This document shows, one piece after another, positions 26,621-35,237 of a DNA stretch of 64,000 nt. The stretch is from an uncultured Spirochaetia bacterium (lineage in GTDB: Bacteria > Spirochaetota > Spirochaetia > SZUA-6 > Bin103). The stretch lies in NCBI GenBank assembly GCA_958296075.1, contig CATQHW010000003.1:744001-808000 (forward strand), given 5' to 3'. Both the position numbers and the translations under genes were made by a program. Every line of letters begins with the position of its first letter. Position 1 is the stretch's first letter. The notes beneath the pieces are model-generated. The model ran no database searches. It was not told the DNA's origin and saw only the letters and a list, made by a program, of their open reading frames with translations.

Positions 26621-28500
26621 AAGAACTGAACGGCTTGAACGAAAACCAGTCGAAGGCGGTAAACTGGGATCGGGGACCGCTGCTCGTTCTGGCCGGGCCC
26701 GGTTCGGGCAAGACTGCGGTGCTGACCCGACGCGTCGCCCGTCTGATTCATGAGTCGGCCGATGCTCGATTTCGAGTGCTTGGGTTGACGTTCACGACCA
26801 AGGCCGCGGACGAGATGAGGGAGCGGGTAGAGAGTCTGCTCGGTTCGAGTACCGGACGCGCCCGTATGGCCACGTTTCATTCCTTCTGTGCCGAGGTGCT
26901 CCGGCAGCACGGCAGCCACCTTGGGCTCCGGCCGGATTTCGAGATTCTCGCACGGGATGAGGATAGAGTTCGCGTACTCGATGAGGCGATCCGCAAGACC
27001 GATTCGCCAGACCTGCCGGCCGTCGAAGGAGCGGGTATCGTACGCATGATCGATCACCTGTTTCGCGAGGGCTACGACGGCGCGGAGACCACGGCGCCGC
27101 CGTTTACCGGTTCTCCCAAGAGGTGGATGCGTGCAGTCTACAATAACTATCTTGATGCGCTTGTCGCGGGCAACCACCTGGACTACGGAGCTCTTCTCGT
27201 GAGCTGCCTGCGGCTGTTTCGCGAACGACCCCGTATAGCACAGCATTATCGGATCGTCTATCGGTATATTTGCGTCGACGAGTATCAGGACACCAACAGA
27301 TGTCAGGACCTGATCCTGAGGTGTCTCTGTCCGGTGAACCGGGCGAGTTTGTTCGTGGTCGCCGATGACGATCAGATCATCTACCAGTGGAACGGCGCCA
27401 GCCCGACGCGTCTCGAAGATCTGCGACGTGATTACGGGATGCAGGTTATCCAACTTCCCGAAAGCTACCGATGCCCCGTAGCGGTGATCGAGTTGGCGAA
27501 TAGCCTGATCCGGTTCAACCTTGAGCGATCGTCCAACAGGGTACCGTTGACAGCCGCTGTTTCAGCATCCTGCTCCGACCCGGTTCGTGTTCATCGGTCT
27601 CGTAACGAGTCGTTGGAGGTGGCATGGGTAGCCGCTGATATTCGCAAACGGGCGTTTCCTCCCGGGCACAGCGCCGTGTTGGCGCGGAGTACCAAGCTTC
27701 TCGAGTCGGCCGCCAGCGCGCTGGAGGAAGCCGGTTTGGTTGCCTACCTTCGTAAGCCGAAACATGAGCTGGAGTCAGCGCCATCGCGCTTCCTGTGCGC
27801 GGCGTTACGCTTGGCGATCGGACCGCGCGAGATCGGCCAGATGCGAATCATGTGCAAGGCATTCTTCGACCTGACGGGAATCGACGTGCGCGTGGAACGG
27901 ATCGAGGCGGAGGGCGATGCCCATGGCGGCTCGCTATTGCGGGGATTTCTCGAGGCCGCCAAGGCGGATCCGAGAGCTGAGGATGCATCGGTCGTGCTCG
28001 ACGCGCTACGCGACAAACTCGTGGATCGCCTGCAATACGTCGAGTTCGCCAACGCCGTGTTCGATTGGTACCAGGAAGGCGGAGCCGAGGACGAAGCGGC
28101 CGCGGAGTTCGCTATATGGACGGAGCTCACTCACAAGGTATCGCGAGACCTCGGCGAGGCCCCGCCACTGAGCAGATTCATGCAGGAGATGGACCTCCGG
28201 CCCAAGGTAGCGTCACCGGTTCGGGATGCCGTTCAGTGCCTGACGATTCACTCGGCGAAGGGCCGGGAGTTTCGTCACGTCTACCTGATAGGGCTTGCCG
28301 AGGACCAGTTGCCTTCGTATCACGCCACGAAGGCCGGCGCGAATGCGCGGGTGCTTGAGGAGGAACGCCGCAACTGCTTCGTGGCGATCACCAGGACGCA
28401 GGCGACCCTTACTCTGACGTACGCGGACTCCTACTTCGGTTGGCCGAAAGAGCCATCTCGGTTTCTTCGTCAGATGGGCCTCATACTGCCCCAGGAGTAA
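26617..28500 (+). CDS. gajB: Gabija GajB-like UvrD/Rep helicase
   Basis: 627 aa superfamily 1A helicase. Motif I is AGPGSGKTAVL, motif II is VDEYQDTNRCQD, motif III is ADDDQIIYQWNGA, motif IV is LPESYRCP, motif V is TIHSAKGREFRHVYLIGL and motif VI is EERRNCFVAITRTQ. The ATG overlaps the GajA stop (ATGA). It is longer than the best-studied GajB (about 500 aa) because of inserts in the 1B/2B regions (residues ~330-470). With GajA it forms the Gabija complex; GajB is thought to sense DNA ends or termini made by GajA. Also compatible with a general UvrD paralogue, but the pairing argues for GajB. Confidence 0.8.
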   Translation: MKELNGLNENQSKAVNWDRGPLLVLAGPGSGKTAVLTRRVARLIHESADARFRVLGLTFTTKAADEMRERVESLLGSSTGRARMATFHSFCAEVLRQHGSHLGLRPDFEILARDEDRVRVLDEAIRKTDSPDLPAVEGAGIVRMIDHLFREGYDGAETTAPPFTGSPKRWMRAVYNNYLDALVAGNHLDYGALLVSCLRLFRERPRIAQHYRIVYRYICVDEYQDTNRCQDLILRCLCPVNRASLFVVADDDQIIYQWNGASPTRLEDLRRDYGMQVIQLPESYRCPVAVIELANSLIRFNLERSSNRVPLTAAVSASCSDPVRVHRSRNESLEVAWVAADIRKRAFPPGHSAVLARSTKLLESAASALEEAGLVAYLRKPKHELESAPSRFLCAALRLAIGPREIGQMRIMCKAFFDLTGIDVRVERIEAEGDAHGGSLLRGFLEAAKADPRAEDASVVLDALRDKLVDRLQYVEFANAVFDWYQEGGAEDEAAAEFAIWTELTHKVSRDLGEAPPLSRFMQEMDLRPKVASPVRDAVQCLTIHSAKGREFRHVYLIGLAEDQLPSYHATKAGANARVLEEERRNCFVAITRTQATLTLTYADSYFGWPKEPSRFLRQMGLILPQE

Positions 28501-28694
28501 CGATGGAGACCATTCCCCGCTTCGGCAGGCCGCTCTACGATGATGTGGCCGGCAAGCCTTCGAAGCCGGTGATGCCCTCGGCGGGCGCTACGTCGCCACG
28601 CTGATCGATTTCGACTCGATCGGCGGCCCGCAATCGCTACCTGCGGGCTTCTCCCCGATATCGGCACTCTGCTGCCGGGTAGAATATAGACATC
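28501..28694 (+). other. Short gene remnant between gajB and hsdS
   Basis: An ATG at 28503 starts 33 codons (METIPRFGRPLYDDVAGKPS...) that stop at 28604. Shifting frame near 28555 continues as FEAGDALGGRYVATLIDFDS, which looks protein-like. This suggests the frameshifted start of a small gene that has been lost. No family recognised. The last ~15 bases (GGGTAGAATATAGACATC) lead into hsdS without a clear ribosome-binding site. Confidence 0.35.
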
Positions 28695-29999
28695 ATGGTC
28701 GTTGAGTTCAGCAGTCGATGGAACCTGATGCCGATTCGTGCGGTGGTAACGTCCTACGGTGTCAGCAACGTCGATAAAGTGGTGGCGAGTGGCGAGACGC
28801 CCGTTCGTCTATGCAACTATAGCGATGTCTACAACAATGAATTCATTTCTTCCCGTATGGAGTTTATGCAAGCCACGGCATCGGAAGACGAAATAGCAAG
28901 GTTTTCCCTTACCGTAGACGACGTCGTAATCACCAAGGACTCGGAGTCGTGGGACGACATTGGAGTACCGGCATTGGTCGTCGAGTCGTCGACGGAGTTG
29001 GTATGTGGTTATCACTTGGCTCTGCTGCGTCCAAATAGGCAGATTGTCCTCGGAGCGTTCTTATTCAGATGCCTTCAAGCGCGGCCTGTTCAAGCGCAGT
29101 TGGAACTTGCGGCTAACGGGATAACGCGCTTCGGAATACCAAAGTCCTCGATCGGCGCGACACTCGTACCGGTGCCACCAATTTGGAAACAACAGGCCAT
29201 CGGAGACTACCTTGACCGGGAGACGGCTCGGCTGGATGCGCTGGTGGCGGAGAAGAAGCGGTTGCTGAGGCTGCTGGTCGAGAAGCGCCAGGCGCTTATC
29301 ATTCACACTGTGTTGCGTGGGTTGAATCCGCGAGCTCCGCTTCGTGACAGCGGCATCCCATGGATAGGCAGGCTACCTGCGCACTGGCAGATATGGAAGC
29401 TGAGCCATGTCGCCTCCGTCGGGAACGGATCGACGCCGAATCGGGGGCAGCCGGAGTATTGGCAGGACGGCGATATTCCGTGGCTCAATAGCAGCGTTGT
29501 GAACCAAGGAGAGGTCACCGGGGCGGAGCAGTTCGTTACGAATCTTGCCGTCCGTGAGTGTCACTTGCCTCTCGTAAGGAGCGGGTCTGTCGTCGTGGCT
29601 ATTACTGGCCAGGGAAAGACGCGCGGACGCGCTGCGGTTCTTTCGATAGACTCCACAATAAACCAACATCTCGCGTTCATCAGCCCAGATAATGGTCGCC
29701 TCTCTTCGTGGTACTTGAAGTGGACGCTTTCGGCCGCCTACGATTACCTTAGAAACATCAGCGACGATGTCGGAGGCACGAAAGGTGCGCTGACATGCGA
29801 GCAACTGTCTAGCCTTCGTGTGCCGGTTCCGCCGGAAGCCGAGCAGCAGGAGATCGTGATGGAGATAGCATCGCGCATACGGGTGATCGACGATCTGGCG
29901 GCTGCGACTAAACGCAGCGTTGCCGTTCTCAGGGAGCGGCGCTCAGCTCTGATCGGTTCCGCTGTCACCGGGCAACTCAAAGTGGACGATGCAACATGA
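28695..29999 (+). CDS. hsdS: Type I restriction specificity subunit
   Basis: 434 aa with two target-recognition domains. TRD1 covers about residues 1-155 and is followed by the conserved helix PIWKQQAIGDYLDRETARLD. TRD2 begins at GIPWIGRLPAHWQIWKL (about residue 215) and is followed by the second spacer helix PPEAEQQEIVMEIASRIRVI near residue 375. These paired helices set the gap between the two half-sites. It directs HsdM and HsdR to one bipartite DNA sequence, which cannot be predicted by eye. Lower GC than hsdM/hsdR, as expected for often-exchanged specificity genes. The stop overlaps the next small frame by 4 bp (ATGA). Confidence 0.93.
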   Translation: MVVEFSSRWNLMPIRAVVTSYGVSNVDKVVASGETPVRLCNYSDVYNNEFISSRMEFMQATASEDEIARFSLTVDDVVITKDSESWDDIGVPALVVESSTELVCGYHLALLRPNRQIVLGAFLFRCLQARPVQAQLELAANGITRFGIPKSSIGATLVPVPPIWKQQAIGDYLDRETARLDALVAEKKRLLRLLVEKRQALIIHTVLRGLNPRAPLRDSGIPWIGRLPAHWQIWKLSHVASVGNGSTPNRGQPEYWQDGDIPWLNSSVVNQGEVTGAEQFVTNLAVRECHLPLVRSGSVVVAITGQGKTRGRAAVLSIDSTINQHLAFISPDNGRLSSWYLKWTLSAAYDYLRNISDDVGGTKGALTCEQLSSLRVPVPPEAEQQEIVMEIASRIRVIDDLAAATKRSVAVLRERRSALIGSAVTGQLKVDDAT

Positions 30000-30232
30000 C
30001 GGTCACTGATCTCAAGCTGGCAAACGTCCGATCTATCACGATGGCGGAGTTGAGCTTTCAACCTGGGTTCAACTTGGTCGTGGGGGACAACGGCGCTGGC
30101 AAGACGACCGTTCTCGAAGCACTGGCGGTTTGCATTTCGGAATTCGTACGCAGCCGACAGGCCTTGACCGCGCCGCTGATCCTCGATCCTTACGTGCAGG
30201 TCGCGATCTGGTGGCTGGCGCGCAAGCCGTGA
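29996..30232 (+). pseudogene. Truncated AAA (RecF/SMC-type) ATPase, N-terminal piece
   Basis: 78 codons: [20 protein letters not shown], then a strand and Walker [15 protein letters not shown], after which the frame runs only 30 more residues before TGA. Walker B, signature and C-terminal parts are missing, so it cannot be a working ATPase. It overlaps hsdS by 4 bp on its left, and a GTG start for hsdR (30229) overlaps its stop by 4 bp (GTGA) on its right. So it was probably a full gene inside the operon that lost most of its length in frame-compatible fashion, or it has been kept as a coupling leader. Related ATPase genes occur inside other type I operons. Confidence 0.7.
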
Positions 30233-30240
30233 CGGCGGTG

Positions 30241-33200
30241 ATGCCACGGACCGGCGAGGCGGCGTTCGAGACGGTGATCGAAGCGCACCTGCTGGGGAAC
30301 GGCTACGTGTCGATCCCGGGCAACGCCTTCGACCGGGAGCGCGCCATCTTCCCGGATACGACGCTCGACTTCATCCGCGCGACGCAGCCCAGGGAGTGGG
30401 CCCGGCTCGAAGCGCTGCTGGGGGCGCAGACCGGGGCGCAGATCCTGACCGATCTGTGCAAGTGGATGGACGCGCACGGAGCCTTGGCGACGCTCCGGCA
30501 CGGGTTCAAGTGCTACGGCAGGACCTTGCACGTGGCGTTCTTCAAGGCGGCGCACGAGTTGAACCCGGAGCTGGAGGCGCGCTACGCCGCCACCCGCGCC
30601 GGCATCACGCGCCAGCTTCGCTTCTCGCCGCACTCGGAGCAATCGCTCGACGTGACGCTGAGCGTCAACGGGATACCGGTCGCCACCCTGGAACTGAAGA
30701 ACCCGCTCACCGGGCAGACGGTCGAGGACGCCCGCCGGCAGTACCGCAAGGACCGCGACCCGCGTGCGCCGATCTTCGCCTTCAAGCGGCGCACCCTGGT
30801 CCACTTCGCCGCGGACACCGAATCGGTGCTCATGACGACGCGGCTCGCCGGCGACGCCACTCGCTTCCTGCCCTTCGACCGGGGACGCGCCGGCGGCGCC
30901 GGCAATCCACCCGATCCGAACGGGCGCGGCTACCGCACCGCGTACCTGTGGGAGGAGGTGCTGCAGCGTGACAGCCTGCTCGACCTGCTGGCGCGCTTCG
31001 TCCACCTGCAGGTGGCGGAGAAGCGCGACGACCGGGGGCGCAAGGTGAAGGTGGAGACGATGATCTTCCCCCGCTACCACCAGCTCGAAGCGGTGCGCCT
31101 CCTGGTCGGCGCTGCGCGCCGCGAAGGCGCCGGTCACAACGCCCTGGTCGAGCACTCGGCGGGCAGCGGCAAGAGCAATACCATCGCCTGGCTCGCGCAT
31201 CGTCTGGCTTCGCTGCACGACGCGGACAACGCCCGCGTGTTCGACAGCGTGATCGTCGTGACCGATCGCGTCGTGCTCGATCAGCAACTGCAGGATTCCA
31301 TCTACCAGTTCGAGCACAAGCGCGGCGTCGTGCGCAAGATCGACGAGGATTCTCGCCAGCTCGCGGAGGCGCTGGAGCACGCGGTTCCGGTCATCATCAC
31401 CACGCTGCAGAAGTTCCCCTTCGTGTCCCGCCAGCTTCTCAGAATCGCCGAGGAACGGGGGGCCGACGCGACCGGCGTGCTGCCGACCCGGCGCTGCGCC
31501 GTGATCATCGACGAAGCGCACAGCTCGCAGGGAGGCGAGACCGCGACCGCGCTCAAGGAGGTGCTGGGTGGCGAGGGACTGCGCGCGCAAGCGAGCGCGC
31601 GCGCGGCCGAAGAGGGCCTGGAAGGCGAGCACGTGCAGGCGCTGTTCCTCAGCATGGCCAAGCGCGGCCGGCAGCCCAACCTGAGCTTCTTCGCCTTCAC
31701 GGCGACGCCGAAGCACAAGACGCTCAAGGTCTTCGGCCGCGGCGGCGCGCCCGCGCACCGCTACACCATGCGCCAAGCGATCGAGGAGGGGTTCATCCTC
31801 GACGTGCTGCAGCACTACACCACCTATGCCACCTACTACTGGCTGCTCAAGGAGTGCGCGGACGATCCCCACGTGGAGCGCAAGAACGCGGCCAAGACGC
31901 TGGCCCGCTTTCTGCGGCTGCACCCGCACAATATCGCGCAGAAGACCGAGATCATGGTCGAGCACTTCAACGCCGTGACCCGCCACAAGATCGGCGGTCG
32001 CGCCAAGGCGATGGTGGTCACCGGATCGCGGCTGGAGGCGGTGCGCTTCAAGCAGAGCTTCGACCGCTACATCCAGCGCAAGGGCTATCCGATCAAGTCG
32101 CTGGTCGCGTTCTCGGGCGTCGTCGAAGACGACCAGGTCACCGGTGTCACCTATACCGAGGAACAGATGAACGCCGGCGTGCGGGCGAAGGAGCTGCCGG
32201 AGCACTTCGCCACGCCCGAGTATCAGGTGCTGCTGGTCGCCGAGAAGTACCAGACCGGCTTCGATCAGCCGCTGCTGCACACGATGTACGTCGACAAGCG
32301 GCTCGCCGGCATCCAGGCGGTGCAGACGTTGTCCCGGCTCAATCGCACCCACGCTCTCAAGGAAGACACCTTCGTCCTCGACTTCGTCAACGACCGCGAC
32401 GAGATCCGCGAAGCCTTCGCAACCTGCTACGAAGGCGCCGAGATGGGCGCCGCAGTCGATCCCGCCCGGATGTACGCGATCAAGGGCGAGCTGGATGCGT
32501 CCGGCGTGTACCTGGCCGAGGAAGTCGAACGGTTCTGCACTGTGTACTTCAAGCCCAGGCAGCGCCAGAGCGCGGCGGATCATCGGGCGATGAACGCCGC
32601 GTTGGATCCGGCGGTGTCGCGTTTCGCCGCGCTCCTGAAGGAGGATGAAGCAGCGGGCGAGCTGTGGCGCGGCAAGCTGCGCGCGTTGCGCAACCTCTAC
32701 GGGTTTCTGAGTCAGGTGATCCCCTACCAGGACTCCGATCTGGAACGGCTCTACGTCTACCTGCGCCACCTTGCCGCGAAGCTGCCGCGGCGACGGTCGG
32801 GGCCGGCGTACGACTTCGACGACGACGTGCGCCTGGAGTACTACCGCCTGCAGAAGATCAGCGAGGGCTCGATAGCGCTCGGCTCGGATGACGGCAGAGC
32901 CCTGGATGGGCCGACCGAGGTCGGCAGCGGCGCCGCCCGCGAGGAGGAGGTCCCACTGTCGCGGCTCATCGATCTCGTCAACGAGCGGTTTGGCACCGAC
33001 TTCAACGAGGCCGACCAGCTCTTCTTCGATCAGATCGTGGAGGCCGCCGTCGCCGACGAAGAGCTGCGCCAGACCGCGGCGGTCAATCCCGAAAGCAAGT
33101 TCGAACTGGTGTTCCGGAGCCTGATCGACCGCCTGTTCGTGGAGCGGATGGACCAGAACGAGGATATCTTCGTCCGCTACATGAACGAGGCGCAGTTCAA

Positions 33201-33813
33201 GGAGGTGGTGACCGAGTGGCTGTCGTCCCTGGCGTACCGGCGGCTGCGGGACACGGGCCGGGCCGAGGCGGAAGCGCAGCCGGGGGGCTTGCGGATCGTC
33301 GCCGGCCGGCCCGAGGAACGCTACGTTACCTGCGTTCCCCTGGTACCGCTGGCGGTGGCCGCCGGCGCGTTCGGCAGTCCGCAGACCGTGGCCGCGGAGG
33401 ATGACTGGGAATGGGTGGAGGTCGATTCCGCGCGCCGGCTGCGACCGGGCATGTTCGTCGCGCAGGTCACCGGCCGCTCCATGGAGCCGCTGGTTCCCGA
33501 CGGCGCGTATGCCTTGTTCCGATCTCCGGTGGAAGGCACGCGGCAGGGCAAGACCGTGCTGGTTCAGCTTCGCGGCGCCGTCGACCCCGAAACCGGCGCG
33601 CGCTACACGCTCAAGCGCTACGACAGCGAGCGGGTTGCAGCCGGCGAGTCCTGGCGGCATGCCAGGATCACGCTGAAACCGGCCAATCCCGAGTTCGCGC
33701 CCATCGTGCTCACCGCCGCGGACGAAGGCGACCTGACCGTCGTGGCGGAGCTGGTGGAGGTGCTCACCGTGACATCTCCGGCGGATCATGCTATGCCGCG
33801 GACGGATCGATGA
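30241..33813 (+). CDS. hsdR: Type I restriction endonuclease subunit with C-terminal S24 (LexA/UmuD-type) domain
   Basis: 1190 aa from ATG 30241 (GTG 30229 also possible). The PD-(D/E)xK nuclease is near residues 137-153 (LDVTLSVNG...LELKNP). The SF2 translocase has Walker A AGSGKSN (~307), DEAH box [10 protein letters not shown] (~424-427), [12 protein letters not shown] and [11 protein letters not shown] helical C-terminal domain follows. After about residue 1000 there is an extra module: [20 protein letters not shown] with Ser1080, TLKRYDSE with Lys1125, then [14 protein letters not shown]. This is the Ser-Lys layout of LexA/UmuD/phage-repressor S24 peptidases. It is in the same frame with no stop, so it is a true fusion. 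The domain could sense damage or self-process the enzyme; that is inference. Confidence 0.92.
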   Translation: MPRTGEAAFETVIEAHLLGNGYVSIPGNAFDRERAIFPDTTLDFIRATQPREWARLEALLGAQTGAQILTDLCKWMDAHGALATLRHGFKCYGRTLHVAFFKAAHELNPELEARYAATRAGITRQLRFSPHSEQSLDVTLSVNGIPVATLELKNPLTGQTVEDARRQYRKDRDPRAPIFAFKRRTLVHFAADTESVLMTTRLAGDATRFLPFDRGRAGGAGNPPDPNGRGYRTAYLWEEVLQRDSLLDLLARFVHLQVAEKRDDRGRKVKVETMIFPRYHQLEAVRLLVGAARREGAGHNALVEHSAGSGKSNTIAWLAHRLASLHDADNARVFDSVIVVTDRVVLDQQLQDSIYQFEHKRGVVRKIDEDSRQLAEALEHAVPVIITTLQKFPFVSRQLLRIAEERGADATGVLPTRRCAVIIDEAHSSQGGETATALKEVLGGEGLRAQASARAAEEGLEGEHVQALFLSMAKRGRQPNLSFFAFTATPKHKTLKVFGRGGAPAHRYTMRQAIEEGFILDVLQHYTTYATYYWLLKECADDPHVERKNAAKTLARFLRLHPHNIAQKTEIMVEHFNAVTRHKIGGRAKAMVVTGSRLEAVRFKQSFDRYIQRKGYPIKSLVAFSGVVEDDQVTGVTYTEEQMNAGVRAKELPEHFATPEYQVLLVAEKYQTGFDQPLLHTMYVDKRLAGIQAVQTLSRLNRTHALKEDTFVLDFVNDRDEIREAFATCYEGAEMGAAVDPARMYAIKGELDASGVYLAEEVERFCTVYFKPRQRQSAADHRAMNAALDPAVSRFAALLKEDEAAGELWRGKLRALRNLYGFLSQVIPYQDSDLERLYVYLRHLAAKLPRRRSGPAYDFDDDVRLEYYRLQKISEGSIALGSDDGRALDGPTEVGSGAAREEEVPLSRLIDLVNERFGTDFNEADQLFFDQIVEAAVADEELRQTAAVNPESKFELVFRSLIDRLFVERMDQNEDIFVRYMNEAQFKEVVTEWLSSLAYRRLRDTGRAEAEAQPGGLRIVAGRPEERYVTCVPLVPLAVAAGAFGSPQTVAAEDDWEWVEVDSARRLRPGMFVAQVTGRSMEPLVPDGAYALFRSPVEGTRQGKTVLVQLRGAVDPETGARYTLKRYDSERVAAGESWRHARITLKPANPEFAPIVLTAADEGDLTVVAELVEVLTVTSPADHAMPRTDR

Positions 33814-33828
33814 TAGAGGTGAGGCGCC

Positions 33829-34218
33829 GTGGCTGATTCGCGTTCGCGCTCGTTGCGGCGGTGGCGGCTCGACGCGCACGACTGGGCGGCCGAGGCGCTG
33901 CTGTGCATCTCCTGCCGGGAGGAGGTGACCGGCGACCGGGCGCGCATCGACGTGGCCGGCGCGCACCGGCACGATTTCTTCAACCCGCAGCGCGTCCACT
34001 ACGCGGTCGCCTGCTTCGCGCCGGTCCACGGCTGCCGCGCAGTGGGCGAGCAGACCGACCGCTTCACGTGGTTCGCCGGCTACTCGTGGGCGATCGCGCT
34101 GTGCCGGCGGTGCGGCATGCACCTGGGCTGGCGGTTCGTGTCGGCCGGCGGCGGGCACCGCTTCTTCGGGCTGATCGAGTCGCGTCTGGTGCGGCTGAGC
34201 CAGGGCTGGGCGAACTGA
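33829..34218 (+). CDS. Single-domain CULT protein (cereblon-type thalidomide-binding fold)
   Basis: 129 aa. Zinc ligands are C26xxC29 and C92xxC95. The aromatic cage is W81, W87 and W101, within FTWFAGYSWAIALCRRCGMH then LGWRF. The spacing W-6-W-14-W and W87 to C92 is the same as W380/W386/W400 and C391 in human cereblon. The HDFFNP and RFFGLIES motifs also fit. Bacterial CULT proteins bind uridine and thalidomide-like cyclic imides; their biological role is unresolved. The gene starts 15 bp after hsdR on the same strand, so it is probably co-transcribed with the defence locus. No signal peptide, unlike some eukaryotic secreted CULT proteins. Confidence 0.9.
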   Translation: MADSRSRSLRRWRLDAHDWAAEALLCISCREEVTGDRARIDVAGAHRHDFFNPQRVHYAVACFAPVHGCRAVGEQTDRFTWFAGYSWAIALCRRCGMHLGWRFVSAGGGHRFFGLIESRLVRLSQGWAN

Positions 34219-34231
34219 AGGAGGATCGATC

Positions 34232-35161
34232 ATGGAGCGACGGGAGCTGGCCGGCATGCCGGACGGCGTGTCGGTCATCACGCTGGGGACCATGCTGTTC
34301 GGCCGGCCCATCCCGCGGCGGCAGGCCATCGACTTGGTGCACGCCGCGCTCGATCTGGGCGTCAACCTGTTCGACACCGCCGACATCTACGAGGGCTACG
34401 ACCGCTTCCTGGGCTCGCCCGGTGGCGTCGCCGAAACGATCCTGGGCGAGGCGCTGCGCGGGCGCCGCGACCGGGCGTACGTCACCACCAAGGTCGGCAA
34501 TCCGATCGGCAGCGCGCCGGACGGCGCGGATCATGCCGGCGCCGGTCTGGGGCCGGCCCACGTCGAGCAGCAGATCGACGCCAGCCTGCGGCGCCTGCGG
34601 ACCGACTACGTGGACTACTACCTGCTGCACGTGGCCGATTCGGACACGCCCCTGGAAGCGACGCTTGGCGCGATCGACCGGCTCGTCACCGCCGGCAAGG
34701 TACGCCGCTGGGGATTCTCCAACTTCGACGCGGGCCACATCGAAACCATGCTCGGCCTGTGCCGCGCCGGAGTTGCGCCGCCGCCGGTGGTCGCCCAACC
34801 CGGTTACAACTGGCTGGAACGCGAGGTCGAGTCCGGCTATCTGCCGGCCTGCCGGCGCGCCGGCATCGCGCTCACCCCGTACCGGCCGCTGGCTGGCGGC
34901 CTGTTGAGCGGCAAGTACCGGCCGGGGCGGACGCCGGCTGGCAGTCGGGCGGCGGAGTCGGCCTGGATCGACGCGGCGGCGATCCCGCACGGACGGCTGC
35001 GCCGGTTCGCGGACGAAGCGGACGGCGCGGGCGCGTCGCCCGCCTGCTACGCGGTCCGCTGGCTGCTCGGCCGGGAGGGGGTCGCGTCGGTGGTGGCCGG
35101 CGTGAAGTCGCCGGCGCAGCTCCGGGAGCTGGCCGCCTGCGTGCAGGAGCGCCCGGCGTGA
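34232..35161 (+). CDS. Aldo/keto reductase
   Basis: 309 aa, with AAGGAGG about 10 bp before the ATG. The TIM-barrel AKR hallmarks are present: GVNLFDTADIYEGYD (catalytic Asp and Tyr), VTTKVG (Lys), YLLHVADSDTPLE (His), VRRWGFSNFDAGHIE, and VASVVAGVKSPAQL near the C-terminus for NADPH binding. A cytoplasmic NAD(P)H-dependent reductase of aldehydes or sugars; the substrate is not predictable. It lies 13 bp after the CULT gene and may be the last gene of that transcript, or simply follow it. Confidence 0.92.
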   Translation: MERRELAGMPDGVSVITLGTMLFGRPIPRRQAIDLVHAALDLGVNLFDTADIYEGYDRFLGSPGGVAETILGEALRGRRDRAYVTTKVGNPIGSAPDGADHAGAGLGPAHVEQQIDASLRRLRTDYVDYYLLHVADSDTPLEATLGAIDRLVTAGKVRRWGFSNFDAGHIETMLGLCRAGVAPPPVVAQPGYNWLEREVESGYLPACRRAGIALTPYRPLAGGLLSGKYRPGRTPAGSRAAESAWIDAAAIPHGRLRRFADEADGAGASPACYAVRWLLGREGVASVVAGVKSPAQLRELAACVQERPA

Positions 35162-35237
35162 CCAGCCGGGGCGCAGTCCGCGACGCGATCGACCGATGAA
35201 CGGGTGCCGGTCGACGAGCTGAGCCGCAGGGCGCGGT

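Noticed and set aside
30190..34386. Very long open frame (about 1400 codons) on the minus strand across hsdR
   Set aside because: It mirrors hsdR, which has full domain support. The antisense product is Arg/His/Gln-rich without domains, a usual effect of high GC.
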